Assembly: GCA_946902875.1 (NCBI GenBank)
Contig: OX336338.1
Coordinates: forward strand, 14,127,971-14,191,970
Direction of reading: 5' to 3'
Source of the DNA: Nematopogon swammerdamellus
Taxonomy: Eukaryota; Arthropoda; Insecta; Lepidoptera; Adelidae
DNA length: 64,000 nt
The stretch's first letter is position 1, and every line of letters starts with the position of its first letter. The notes below the pieces were generated by a model. It made no database searches. It was given only the letters and a program-made list of their open reading frames with translations, and was not told the origin of the DNA. Shown piece after piece: positions 1-12,600 of the stretch. The position numbers and the translations under genes are program-made.

Positions 1-474
1 CTTTCAATCTTTTTCAGGATGTTTAATTTCTCCTTTTTATCCGCCTCATAGCAGGCATGCCATCTCGCTGAGCGTAATTTCGTGCTGGCGTTATCTGCTG
101 TGTCTTATCTTTCTTTTGACCATTGGGCACAGTCACCCGTGCCAGTTATTAATTTTTTTTAAATTGTACTAGCAAAGTATGTACTTGTATGTAAGTATGT
201 ACTTATGTACTAGATGGGTGTGACACAAGTTAAAAGTTATATCTATGCATCTTACGGCGTACCCATTAACTAACAGTTATAGACTTTAACTTGTTTAATG
301 TAAAGTTATTTTTATTTCCTACGAAGATTAGTATTTTTGTGTCTTTGAAATCACATTTCGGTCATATTTGGTTTTTTCAGAAAGGGATGGACGATACAAC
401 CTTTGACTTGTACCACTGTGTTTAGACTAATATAATCCTGTACACTTGAATACACAAAAACATTTTTGTTACAG
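1..474 (+). other. Plod intron (5' part outside the window)
   Basis: AT-rich with no coding signal. It ends in the acceptor tttttgttacag. Confidence 0.7.
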
Positions 475-642
475 GCTACCTCACTGAAATCCACAAACTT
501 CTAAACATCAAACCGGTGAAAGACAAGGACGATGATCAACTGTACTACACCACTATTTACTTGGACAAAAACCTTCGCGACACCCTGAAGATCTCCTTAG
601 ATCACAACTCGGAGTTGTTCCAGAACCTAAATGGAGCTTATT
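475..642 (+). CDS. Plod: Plod exon (first visible)
   Basis: The acceptor is ttacag before 475 and the donor is gtaagt at 643. The exon begins with two bases completing a Gly codon from an exon outside the window, then reads [13 protein letters not shown] through FQNLNGAY, glycosyltransferase-like domain. It ends in phase 1. A GTG-started reading frame at 516 is only the interior of this exon. Confidence 0.93.
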
Positions 643-3600
643 GTAAGTGTACAAAATATACAGCTCATAGTCAACTAGTAGCCGTGTCACCTTTATAAGA
701 GACAGCTGAGCCCGGCGTGGCTCCGCTCGCGTAGTTTCTTGTTTGACAATGCCAGTTTAGGAAATGTAATCAATTCCATTTTCAACCAAAATATTCTAAA
801 GAGTTAGTATATAAAATATAAACATATAGGTACCTATATAATGTTTTATAATTTCTCCTACTGCGTTTTGTTGCTGCGACCCCATTGCTCTGCTCGTATG
901 AACAATGGTGTGATGCTATATGGCCTATGTGTTACTCCTAGCTTAAACTATGCATTAAGCTCCAAATTCCAATGTCAATGCAACCTGTTCAGGTTGTAAC
1001 TTTCTCCGCTCAGAGTTCCTGTCTAGCTTCATTATCTGTCCCCAAGCAAGATAATACTTTGGTGGTTCTGCAAAAACAAACATCTATCTTTTCAGCGGAT
1101 GTATTGCTACATATGAACGACAGCGTAGAATGGCCATTCATTGAGAATCAGGTGACGAAGACCAAACCGTCAATCGTACATGGAAATGGCCCTAGTAAAA
1201 CTGCACTAAACTCTTTGGGAAACTACTTAGCCAAGGCCTGGTCACCGCAACATGGCTGCAAGTTATGCCAAGAGAAGAAATTGAAACTGAATGTGAGTAA
1301 AATAGATAATTATTACTGATTGTTATTTTGTGTTGTGTAAATTTTTTTAAGATGTAGAAGGAGAGCTTATTTCAATAAAATAGGTGCGTGTGATAGGTCA
1401 GTAATGTAAGAGCGTTAAAAGTTATAATTCTTTAGCATTAACATAAAAGGAAAAGAAAAATGGAGATGGAAAAGAAAAAAATACCTATAGTAGAGATACT
1501 CGGGATTCGAACTCATATCCACCTGCGTGACACTTGTCCTATGAAAAAGACGACTTCTAAACCACAAGAGCTACCTTGACCTATAAACAACTGAACGAAT
1601 TACCACTTATCTATCCATCAGCACCGCACAATACCTACATACAAATAATTTGTATGCAGTGACGATGACGGTGACGTTTTCTCGGTTTACTCCCCATTTT
1701 TCATAACACAGCTAAAGAAGTATAACTTCAATAAGAGTTATTGGAAGGGTCGGTAAATGTCGCCCTGGACGAGGGGTTCACAAACTCTTTCACCAGAAGT
1801 ACCAAATTATGTTTTATTTATATTGTGTCGCATGTCTAAGCCGTGTACGAGCCATGGTTTGCCGACCAGATTGGGCATGTGCTTCATAAAGGTCAAGTGT
1901 GTAGTCCCTGAACAGACGAGCATGTATGTAAATCATTATTACTGTGGAAGAGATGTTAGGCCTACCGTTGTGACACGCCTAACAACTCTTCTTCTCTTTG
2001 TTCATGGACATTGTCTCGTCTCTGCCTACCCTATTGGGAAACATGTGTGATGTTATCTATTGCCCGTCCATTTATGTCTGTCACAGTACCTTATAAGTAT
2101 TAGGTTCCCACACATATTTTTTGTTTCACTAGTAAGTAACTATCCAACATTATTTAAAAACCCATATATCCAACATTATTTTTCCTTTCGTACAGGACAA
2201 AGATCTGCCAAATGTAATGCTAGCCGTATTCATCGAACAACCCACGCCGTTCCTAGAAGAGTTTCTGAAGACTATCGAACTTCTGGATTACCCGAAAGAG
2301 AAGCTGCATCTGTTCATAAGAAACAACATTGAGTATCATGAGCCACTTCTCGACACATTTATCAAAGAGAAGCAACATAATTACGCTTCGGTCAAACGCA
2401 TCAAGCCTATCGACTTCTTTGCGGAACCTGAAGCAAGGAACATTGCAAAGTGAGTTGAAACTGCATCTTTATTTAAGAGATCCTTTTTTTTTATTACATA
2501 ATATATACCTTATCAGGTATACACCGCATAGGTGTAGCTAATAAAATCATGCAACTTTGGTTTATCTAAAACTATTGCAAGGACTCATGTATCAAGTCAG
2601 TGTTTAATATTTAACATTAGTATTGTTTGTGTACCTATGTACAATGTAGATACATATCTACAAGTTTCATCACTGTAGGTATTTATACCTTCACTGGAAT
2701 GGCATTAACTAACTACTTCAACATTCAACTAGCGGATTAACTAATCAGGTTCTTTCATTCTTTGTTAATGATAGATAAAGAAAACATGTTGAGCTCAGAG
2801 CTCGCGATTGATATGCGAACATATGAGATGCGATAGTCACAGCTTCACAGCGTTACAGCGTCACGCCTCACTTGAAACACTTTTCTATCGCACTTCTATG
2901 TTTGTTTGCAGAGAGCGTTGCACGAAAATCGCCTGCGACTATTTGTTCGTAGTGGACAGCGTCGCGAGAATCGAACACAATACACTGCGGCACCTGGTGT
3001 CATCCGGTTACGACGTGATCGCACCGATGCTGGTGCGGCCCGGTCAGATGTGGTCCAACTTCTGGGGTGCGCTGAACCCTTCTGGGTTTTACGCGCGTTC
3101 CGCTGACTACATGGACATTGTCAATGGCAACATTGTGTGAGTGGATTGTTCACTTTTTTTTTTCAGAATGAAAGACGTGCATTTTTGGCAACTAATTGCT
3201 AAGTGCACTGCAGAAAATGTAATAAAATTTTCTGCAGTGCACTTAGCAAACTTATTGCACAATCTATATCGTCCAGTAGAATACACGTGCAAAACAACAC
3301 TTTAGTTTTGTTTTAGGTTTGTTTTTCTTTACTGAAGTAAACATAAAGAAACGTAAAAAACTAAAAATATGAAAAACTTAATGGTGCACATTATGAGTTT
3401 GCATTCTGTGAACATTTTCATCTAATACAACATTCAAAATAATTATGAAAATGTGCTTTGATTTGTATGTAGGTACTAGGTAGTAAAGAAGGGAATTCTG
3501 TCAGGTTACTGAACAAAAACATCTGTTAGAATGTGTAAGCCAAAAAACTGTGTTCATGTCTTCAAATATTTTTGTTATAAATTATACATTGTAAACATAA

Positions 3601-6600
3601 TGCAACAATTTCATAAACCTAGATACATTGCAACTGTTAGGTGTGCACTTAAAACATATTTTGAATTAAATATGTGAACAAAAGTATGTATATTACATTT
3701 TCTAATAACTAATACATACAATTAACTGCCGTTGGCAGACAGTATGCAGTAAATACGTGTAAACTTAAAACTAGATTGCAAGTAGCATTTTGCTCTGGTG
3801 ATATTGTAAGCGCAGGTAGAGCGTATACCATCCGAGTCATCCGGAAGTATATACAGCGCATCGAATCCTAATAAGGATTTTCAGGACACTGCAGACTAAA
3901 CAAACACCCACACTGAACGGGGCCTTAGCGACACACCAATGTACAGGTTCTTTTGAAAGATGATGAAACGCCCATACACATCCTTTGTGATCGTGAAGTG
4001 CTTATTCACAGAAGAAGTCGTATTTTTGGGGGTTATACTTTTAACCCATGTCAAATACAGGCACTCAACCCCAAGAATATAACTTGGATCATAGCGCATT
4101 ACCTCAATCTGCGTATGTAATGGGCTTAGCCGTTTTTGAGTTATGATCGTACAAACAGACCTACCAGACCTAAAGCATCTGTGAAACTGGCATAGCATTC
4201 GCAATTCACGGGCACCCCCGTGGGGTGGAAAACTGCCATGTGTTGCGCTTCTATAGCAAAGCTGACAACATCTGCCACTTATAATATTTTCTTCATCTTC
4301 TTTTTTTTAAATAGTGGCAACCAAACGAATAGTAAATTCGTTTATTACTGCCAGTATCCAGCGACGGCGCTGCACGGTATAAACTTATATACCTACCTTC
4401 CTATTATGTTTGTAAATTAATTAATGCATGTAAATTATAGTGTTTTTGGTGGAATTGTTTTGTAGAACTAATGTTATGAATATAGAGGAGAGTCTTATGT
4501 GAACATGGGAGAAATCAATCGAAAGCTATGGAGAAGTCTGTCTTGAAGGAGCGCCTGTCGATGGAGTACATGTTGTCGGCGGTACACTCGTACACGCCGG
4601 CGTCCATCTGCGTCGCCGGGTCTATCTCGATCTTCGACTTCACCTTATCCTCGCCCATGGGCCATTCGTGGATCTGCAACAACGATTGTCCTGAACTACA
4701 AGATCTCTTCACAATGAACGCAAATATAGTCAGTCCTATATAGCCAGACCTCCGACGCCACAACTTGAAAGTCAATTTCACTTCAAGCTCAAAAAATCAA
4801 TGATATCGCTTCTTAGGCAACATAATAGTTGCCAAAGTTTCATTTAAAATGTTTAATTATAAACAGTTAATTTAAAATCATATATAAAAATAAACCACCA
4901 GTGCACATAGAATGAATATCAAAATAAAATAATAAATGTTTACGGAATGTATTTAGAATAAATGTAGGAGTATGAGTTTATCATTATTACCTATTTTTAT
5001 TCAGGAAGCACTTTTTCTATTTACCGGTAGAAAACTTTCCACTAAAAAAAGTTCCCACCGATAAGCAAAAGAAATATTATTGTTGTGTAGGTCGGACGGG
5101 TAAACTTGTGATATTGCATTCGTTATTCGTTATACTCACATGTAGATAATGATGAGCAAAGATCTCAGTGCCGTCTTTGAACCAGGTGATGTGCGGTCGA
5201 GGCGAGCCCCTCGCTATGCAGAGGAATGCTATCTTGTGGCCCAACACGTACTCAAGGTCAAAGTGCGAGGCCAACAATATTTTTGCACCCTATAACAAAA
5301 TGTATTAGGCTGGTTTTGTTTGTTGGTTATTCTTTTATGGCCTTTGGTTGTATTTCGAGGGTGTATACTATACATTAACCACACATAGCTATAGCATACA
5401 TCTGTAGATATATATTAAAAATTAAATGCATGCATTTTGTCATTGAGCAAAAATTGATATAACATGCAGTTTCTGCTGAATTTAAGTTAATTTGCTCTAA
5501 ACTCAAATGTTCATCAAATCGATTAGGTTTAGCAAACTTTGAAAAATAGGTAAGACATTGCGGGCCACAACAAAGAAACACTTGACTACTTAAAATTTCG
5601 CTAAGCAAATTAAATCCAAATAGTTTATCCTTTAAACATTAAGTAGGTACAATATGTTAGTAGGTAGGTACTTAACTGAACATAACTTGCAATGAAAACA
5701 AACCCCAAATTGCTTCTGTAAGTAGTAACAATGTTGCATTCAGATACGCACAGCCATTTTCTAACTAAGGGTCGATTTTTCAATAGTCACTTAAGCCTTC
5801 GTTAACATAAAGCGATCTGTTAAAATGACATTTCTCATAAAGGCAGTTCGTTACTGGGCCGTTAAATTTTAATCGAAGGTCGTAAAATCGGCCCAAAATG
5901 TCATTAAATATAGATAGGTGCTTACGTCATTGTGGTTGTAATATTGATCGGATTCCGGGTCACGATACTTGCCAGTTATGGGCAATCCTATTTGTACCTG
6001 AAAAATTTATAAATAAAATTTTAAGTTTCATCACAAGTGTAACATTTTCATAAAAATGTTACAGTTGTTCAGTCCTGAAATAATGTGAGTGCACTTCAGT
6101 ATGTGAATATCACAAGTGCAGTGTGATTGTGTGCTGGATAATTGAAAGTTGGTTTAAACAGTAATTTTTCTATTAAGTAATACAATTAATACAATTTATT
6201 ATTAAGTAATACAATTAATAGAATTGAAATATTACCTTTATAAATTACGAAAAAAGTATTTTTACACTAAAAGATTACATAAAAAGCTCACCCTCGATTT
6301 GGTCCTACTGCGAGTTCGGCCTCTACGGGCCATCACCGGCTCACTGAGCAGGAGGCAGCTCAGCAGGACATATACCATGAATACCCTCAACATCATCCTT
6401 TACTCCTGTATCCTGAACATTGTTTTTTAATTTGTTATCCTGACCTTATCTTTTTAATAAATTTTAAGCAACAGCAACTAGAAAAAAAAATTATAGACAT
6501 GCCAGCGTCATAATTCATCACAATATTATGAAAAGATAACTAAAATCTGTGAAATTGAAATAAATTTTATAGCAAAATAAAATTAAAAAAAATTACATCT

Positions 6601-9600
6601 CAAATTCAAATTCATTAAAATAAAAAGAGATTAAAGAAACAAAAGGTAGTAGATAAAGGTGACCTGTAACAACGGGTGGAGCGTTGGGGCCGGCGTTGAG
6701 TGCGGAGTGCGGCAATGCAGATCGGCAACTGGTGCCGTGCGGAGCGGACTAATGTCGCAGCGATCTCGCCTCTGATCACTCAATTGACTAATGGGAGCGG
6801 CCGCGGGCTCCGGGCGCTCCCCCTCGCCGCGCACCCACATCCTTTTATCTTTTATATTTACCAGTACCAAATTGATACTAACTATACACGCAGTACCAAA
6901 CTGTTATTTTTTTCAGCACAAATCTGTTTGCTTAAATCAATAATGAGGTGCCAAGCGATATATTTTTTATGCAACCTGATATGATCGGCCGCAACGCCTG
7001 CGAGACACAATAGACCCTATTCCTGTCGCAGTTAGGTATTATGCCAATGCTTGCTTTTGGTCGAAACTACTACACTGAACTGGATGGAAAAGTCAGACTA
7101 ATAATCTTACTAGATACACATATGAAAAACATTTAAAGAGTGCAAAAGGTGTCATTACGGGTCTGCAGCGCCCTGGTCGTCTTGTGGCCAAGGAGTACAC
7201 AGGCTGGCTGAGGTAGCTGGAGATCCAGGGGTTTTGCAGGAAAGTCCCCAACCAAGAGGGACTAGTCTGTAGGCTCAGAGCTGACCGTACAAACAACAAT
7301 AACTGCAGGAGCGTGGCATGCGGATATACATAGCGTGTGATTATCCCACAGGGTGACAAGCGTGATGATATGTGTTTTTCTTTTCAGTGGAGTGTGGAAT
7401 GTGCCGTTCATGACACATTGCTACCTGGTGAAGATGTCGGCGCTGGAACGGCTCCCAGATGGCGCCGTCACGTACAACAAGCCTGACCTCGACGCAGACA
7501 TGGCTTTCTGTGGCAGCCTTCGCGATTCCGTAAGCTTTTATAATTTTACAAGGGTTTTCAGTTTTATAAAATTTAATTTCCGGTTTTCTAATCGTGCGCC
7601 ATCGATGTCTTTCGAGTTAGGCAGTGAGCAGTGGCGGCTGATGATTTCAGTGACCGGTAGTCCGCTAAGTACCTACCTACTTAAATACCAAATTTCCCAA
7701 CACATTCCCGTCATGGAAGATCGGGACTTCCGAATTTTTTAAACGCCTGCGTTTTATTATGTACGTACCTAGTATGAATATTCTCAAGACACTCAATCAG
7801 TTGCAAAAAACAAGAAAAGAAATCCAAACAAGTTTTTTAACTAATTTTTAGTACCTTTATGAACACACCCATAGACCACAACACTACTGCAGCTTTAAAA
7901 AAGAAAACAGTAGTAATATCGCAAAAATACTTCAAAAAAATATATAAAAATAAAAGCATTTTAAAAGTAGGAATTGAACCCGGGATCACCTGATTGTAAA
8001 GCTTTACTTTTAACCAACGCTTAGGCAAATATCGGCACCACTTAATTCACTGTATCACGTGACAGAAAGCAAAAAAACCTAACCATATCCCATTTAAAAT
8101 ATTCGCGCGCTAACGGGTATGTGACATCACATGACAGCACGCTGACTCTAGGTAGACGGACTCGTGCAAAACGAATCGCTCGCGACGTGTCGCACGCGCG
8201 GCTATTCACGATATAGCGTCCTTGTTTGGCGCTCGTGCGCCGCACGCAGAAGTCCATTTCGGCCCATACTGTTTCTATGAAGTATCTTTTGTCTCACGCG
8301 CCAGCGGTTTGCCGATCTCCATACATTCAGTATGGGATACCCGCGTGCGCTTTCCGATGCTGCACGGGGTTCGCGTTTACTCGCCTTGTGATCTATAAAA
8401 TAAGGTCGAATTCACATTCTTATTTATTTAGAGTACGATCTTTATGGTTTTAATGTAGGTATGTTGTAAGATATTATTTATTTTGAGTGAAGTGAAGACT
8501 TCTCGTGCTATGGTAGTGCACGAGAAGCACGAGCGCACTTTAGGACCAGCCGCCAGTGGCAGTGAGGCAGTCTGCCGCCATTCATTTTCGTTTCTGTAGC
8601 ACGTTTTATCAGCTACAAATAAAGCAACATATTATATTAGATTCAGTTTGTTTTATTAAAGAAAGCACATAAGCCAACAATTTTATATGACTGACAGAAC
8701 TGAAACACTTTCGTTCTACGACTTTCTGTTTGTTCTTATGTGAACATTCATCACTGCCTTCATACCTCTAAAAAATTTTAAAATCAAAACTTGGACAACA
8801 AAAGTATTCTAGTTCTTAATTAATTATCCTCCGATTAGGGCTGTGTTGGGTTAAGCGAAATTTGCACTGTATCACTTGTGTTGTACATTTAAAGTGAATC
8901 ACGTAGAATGATCTCACATTCAGAACAATATTTTCATTCAGTTCACCTTACACGACCGAGATTCGACTGTCGGATGTTAACTAAATATTGAATCGGACTG
9001 AAATTAATGAACTGACCGTTTGTTTACATTTTTCACTCTGGACGAATCATGAGTTTCAATAAAAGGCATTTTACACCGATCACTTTGGATGATTCCTCCA
9101 AGATGAACATGTAATGAACCTTTAGTGACGTCAGCTTTGCCGAGGTGCTCGGTGCTAAAATGTCCTCCTATACGGCCGTTAGCACAATACCTATAGGTTT
9201 TAGTTCCAATAGTTCAACTATACTTTATTTCATACTTCATTACCGTTTCACGAACCTCCAATATGCCACCATATTATAGCCACTTCAACTCCAAATCTGA
9301 AACATATTGTACGTCAAAAGTTTCGATGAAAATAATTGAAACACTATGCCTGAATTTCACCACCTCAGGTTTTAAGTCTCTGTTGACATTTATCTGTTGG
9401 GAAAAGTGAAATTTCTGATATAATTTACAGCAGAAACATTTTGGCCGATGAGGGCAAAATGGAGCCTTATGACCGTTTTCGCCACCTCTGGTTAAGTGTC
9501 GCCAAAAGTTAACGTTTAATTAACGGGCAGCTATAATTTTAGCCAAAGGTGTATTTATTTATGCATTATAGAAAAGTACGAAATAAATACTTCATTGCTC

Positions 9601-12600
9601 CAAAAACATTTTACCGAAACAAGCCTATGTACATATACTAATAATACTAATAATAATACTATGTACATGAGGTGCAAAGTCGGACTTATCCCTTACAGAA
9701 ATTTCTTCCAGTCAATCTTTGGATGTTTGAGAGTCAAATGATATAGTGAAATGTAAGTGCAAAATAGATTGTATGTGAATGTTGGTTGCTATGTTCAGGG
9801 TGTGTTCATGCACGTGAGCAACGAGCAGTACTTCGGTCACCTCGTGAACGCGGAAGACTTCGACCCGTCGCACACGAACCCGGACCTGTACGAGCTGTTC
9901 AACAACCAGATAGAGTGGGAGCAGAGATACCTGCACGCCAACTACACCGACAACTTCCAGCATGGAAGGAAACATCTCATGGTATCATTTTGTACACCAC
10001 TTATTATCTATTTTTAATTGGAAAAAGTCAAATCGAAAATCATTGGAAAAAATACATCCCGACCGGGATTTGAACCTGGGTCTCTGGCTTGAGCCGCCAA
10101 CGCGATAACCAACTACACCACCGGGCCGTTACATATTATCTCCAAATTTTCGATCTATTGCACCTTCATGAATGATGATGTGATGTTGACGGCGATCAAA
10201 GGTGCAATAGATCGAAAATTTGGAGATAATATGTAACGGCCCGGTGGTGTAGCAGAGACCCAGGTTCAAATCCCGGTCGTGATGTATTTTTTCCAATGAT
10301 TTTCGATTTGCATTTTTCTAATTAAAAATATATATAAAGCGAGTAGGTACGTGCTTAGTACTAACATAAATATAAAATACCACTTATTATCATTTTTGAA
10401 GTGAAGCTTTTTAACGCACATTTGGATGGAAAGAGTGGAAAAGTGGAACGTCACAAAAGTAAGATCGTTGGCTGAGCTGCCCAGTTGTAATAGCTATTGC
10501 TGTTATTTGCCTACCTCTGTTGTTGTTTACGAAAATGTATGGAGAACCTGAGTTTTTATTTTCCAATTTCGCCATCGCTCTTTTTTGGAATCTTTTTTTT
10601 TTCTACTTTATGAAATAGGGCTTTAGCCGACTATCAATTTTTGAAGAGAAAACTTCTTTAGCGGCGTTTGGCACTTTTTTAGGTGGGTAAAAAATGTTAG
10701 ACTCACGACAGATCTCGAAAAGCGGCAGATTTATTTTTATTATTTAAAATGCAACCTTAAGTCATTGCATTAAGGGTTAAGTTACCATGGCTCTGGATCA
10801 ATTCTGTTCGTCTCTCAGTGACAGTAACGCCGAAAGCGAATCAAGGGAATCCGATATTCGTTTGGTCGTTTATGTGATTTCGTGGCTCAATGGTAAGAAT
10901 GTAGGATTTGTATTTTTTTACCATGGGTTCGAATCCCTCAAATTTTTTTTTGTTTTTTTTTCTTTTGTTTTCTTTTTTAACCAATGTTACGGTGTTTAAA
11001 TTTTTTTAGGGTGTTTAGTTTTTTTTATAACCACCTAAGAATTATTTTCGGAAATACAAAAAGTTTTCACTTCTGCCGGCACTCCCGGAGTGCAACTGTG
11101 GTTTTTTTAAATCACCCAGTTTATTTGTAAATTAATATCAGTCCGAGTATTTTCTCTGCCGCTTATAAATTTGATATAATATAATAATATTTTCAGCCGT
11201 GTCCGGACGTGTACTGGTTCGCTCTAATGTCGGAGCGGTTCTGCAAGGAGTGGATCGAGGTTATGGAGGCGTTCGGAAAGTGGAGCGATGGCTCCAATAG
11301 TGTGAGATGCTATTTCTTTATCTGGAAGTTTTTTTTTAACTGAATGTATATGAGAGCATTCTAGGTACATACATACTCATTGGGGAACTCTGGGGGGACG
11401 ACGACATCAAGTACGTCGGCGGAAAGCAGTGGTTCCGTATCGCTGAAGGCCGGAAGGACTGGAGGACGAGTGGAAACTCTGACATGGAACCTAGCTCCCA
11501 AGGTGTGATGGGCTGACAGCACAGGCATTAGGCGATGTAGCCAACCATGTTCATTAATTTATTTTGTTTTAATTTATACGAAGGGTAAAATGCACTATGT
11601 CGTAATGATTCATGTACATTAGTAGTGGGACCACGAACCCAACTTTATTCCTATGACTGGTGATCCTACTGACTAGTGGGATCACGAACCCTAGTGTTGA
11701 AGATAAGTGGGACCACGAGTAACAGTGGGACAAAATTGGTGGAACCACGAGTCAAAAATCTAATAAACTATAGGTATGTACGCTCAATACCTGCCTAATT
11801 TGTGCCTATTGTTCTGGCGGTCTACTCCCATTTTTTATATTTATTATTACTATATAGATATAATACTATAGTACACCTCTAGCAGGTTCTGAGGGCTTAC
11901 AGGGTGCTGGGTCATTTCTTCAAATATTCCCTTCAGCAAATGAATTTGGTCAGATGACTTAAAATCTTAAAGTGGTTTCAACTAACCGAACAAAGAACAA
12001 AGTGCTGTTAGTTAGGGAGAGAGACCTATGTCCAGCAGTGAACAACAGCCATGATTAGTAATGACTAAGTGATTATGTTGATGGTAAGAAAAATTATAAT
12101 ATTGATAATGTACGTAATAATAGGATTTAATAGCATCGCGGCCGCCATGTACTGTGTGGGGTCGGTACTTAATAAGAATAGTCCCACTGCATCTCTCCCC
12201 GTGCATGTCGTAAAAGGCGACTAAGGGATAAGCGGCCTGCAGACACCCCGGTCGACTTGTGGCTTTCATGGAAGACATAGGCTGGCTGGGGTAGCTGGAG
12301 ATCGCGGGGTTTTGCACGAAGGTCCCCAACCAAGCGGGATTAGTTTGCAGGCCTAGAGCCAACCCCAAACCAAACCAAAACAACAACAAATCGCGGCCGC
12401 CATACTGGGAACCATCACGGAGACGACGCCCCTTGAGGAAATATACCGGGTATTTGATGACCATAGGTCATAAAGCAAACCAGGTAGGTACTCCTGAGCC
12501 TATTTCGAGCAAAAACGTTAGATGACATTTTGTTCTACAGTAAACTTTTTTTTCCATACTAAACTAAATAAAGACTCTTTACTTTAGTATAGAAAAAAAA

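Noticed and set aside
516..698. A GTG-started ORF over the first Plod exon
   Set aside because: The exon begins at 475 and is entered by splicing; the GTG is an internal Val codon and the last codons are intron.
972..1319. ORF starting [11 protein letters not shown]
   Set aside because: The first 41 residues are intron read-through. The coding part is the Plod exon 1096-1292.
3196..3249. miRNA precursor
   Set aside because: Only 54 bases long with perfect pairing and an 8-base loop; no lower stem. It does not fit an animal pre-miRNA.
10050..10130. Functional tRNA gene on the minus strand
   Set aside because: A and B boxes and an anticodon-type stem are present, but the acceptor stem has mismatches and U33 is missing, so it is more likely tRNA-derived.
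10787..10999. [23 protein letters not shown]
   Set aside because: The second half runs through a tRNA-like sequence and T-runs; no splice context or family recognised.
12012..12464. 150-residue minus-strand ORF
   Set aside because: It lies on a SINE-like repeat and MITE; the peptide is just the translated repeat, and a related one is produced at 7093-7359.
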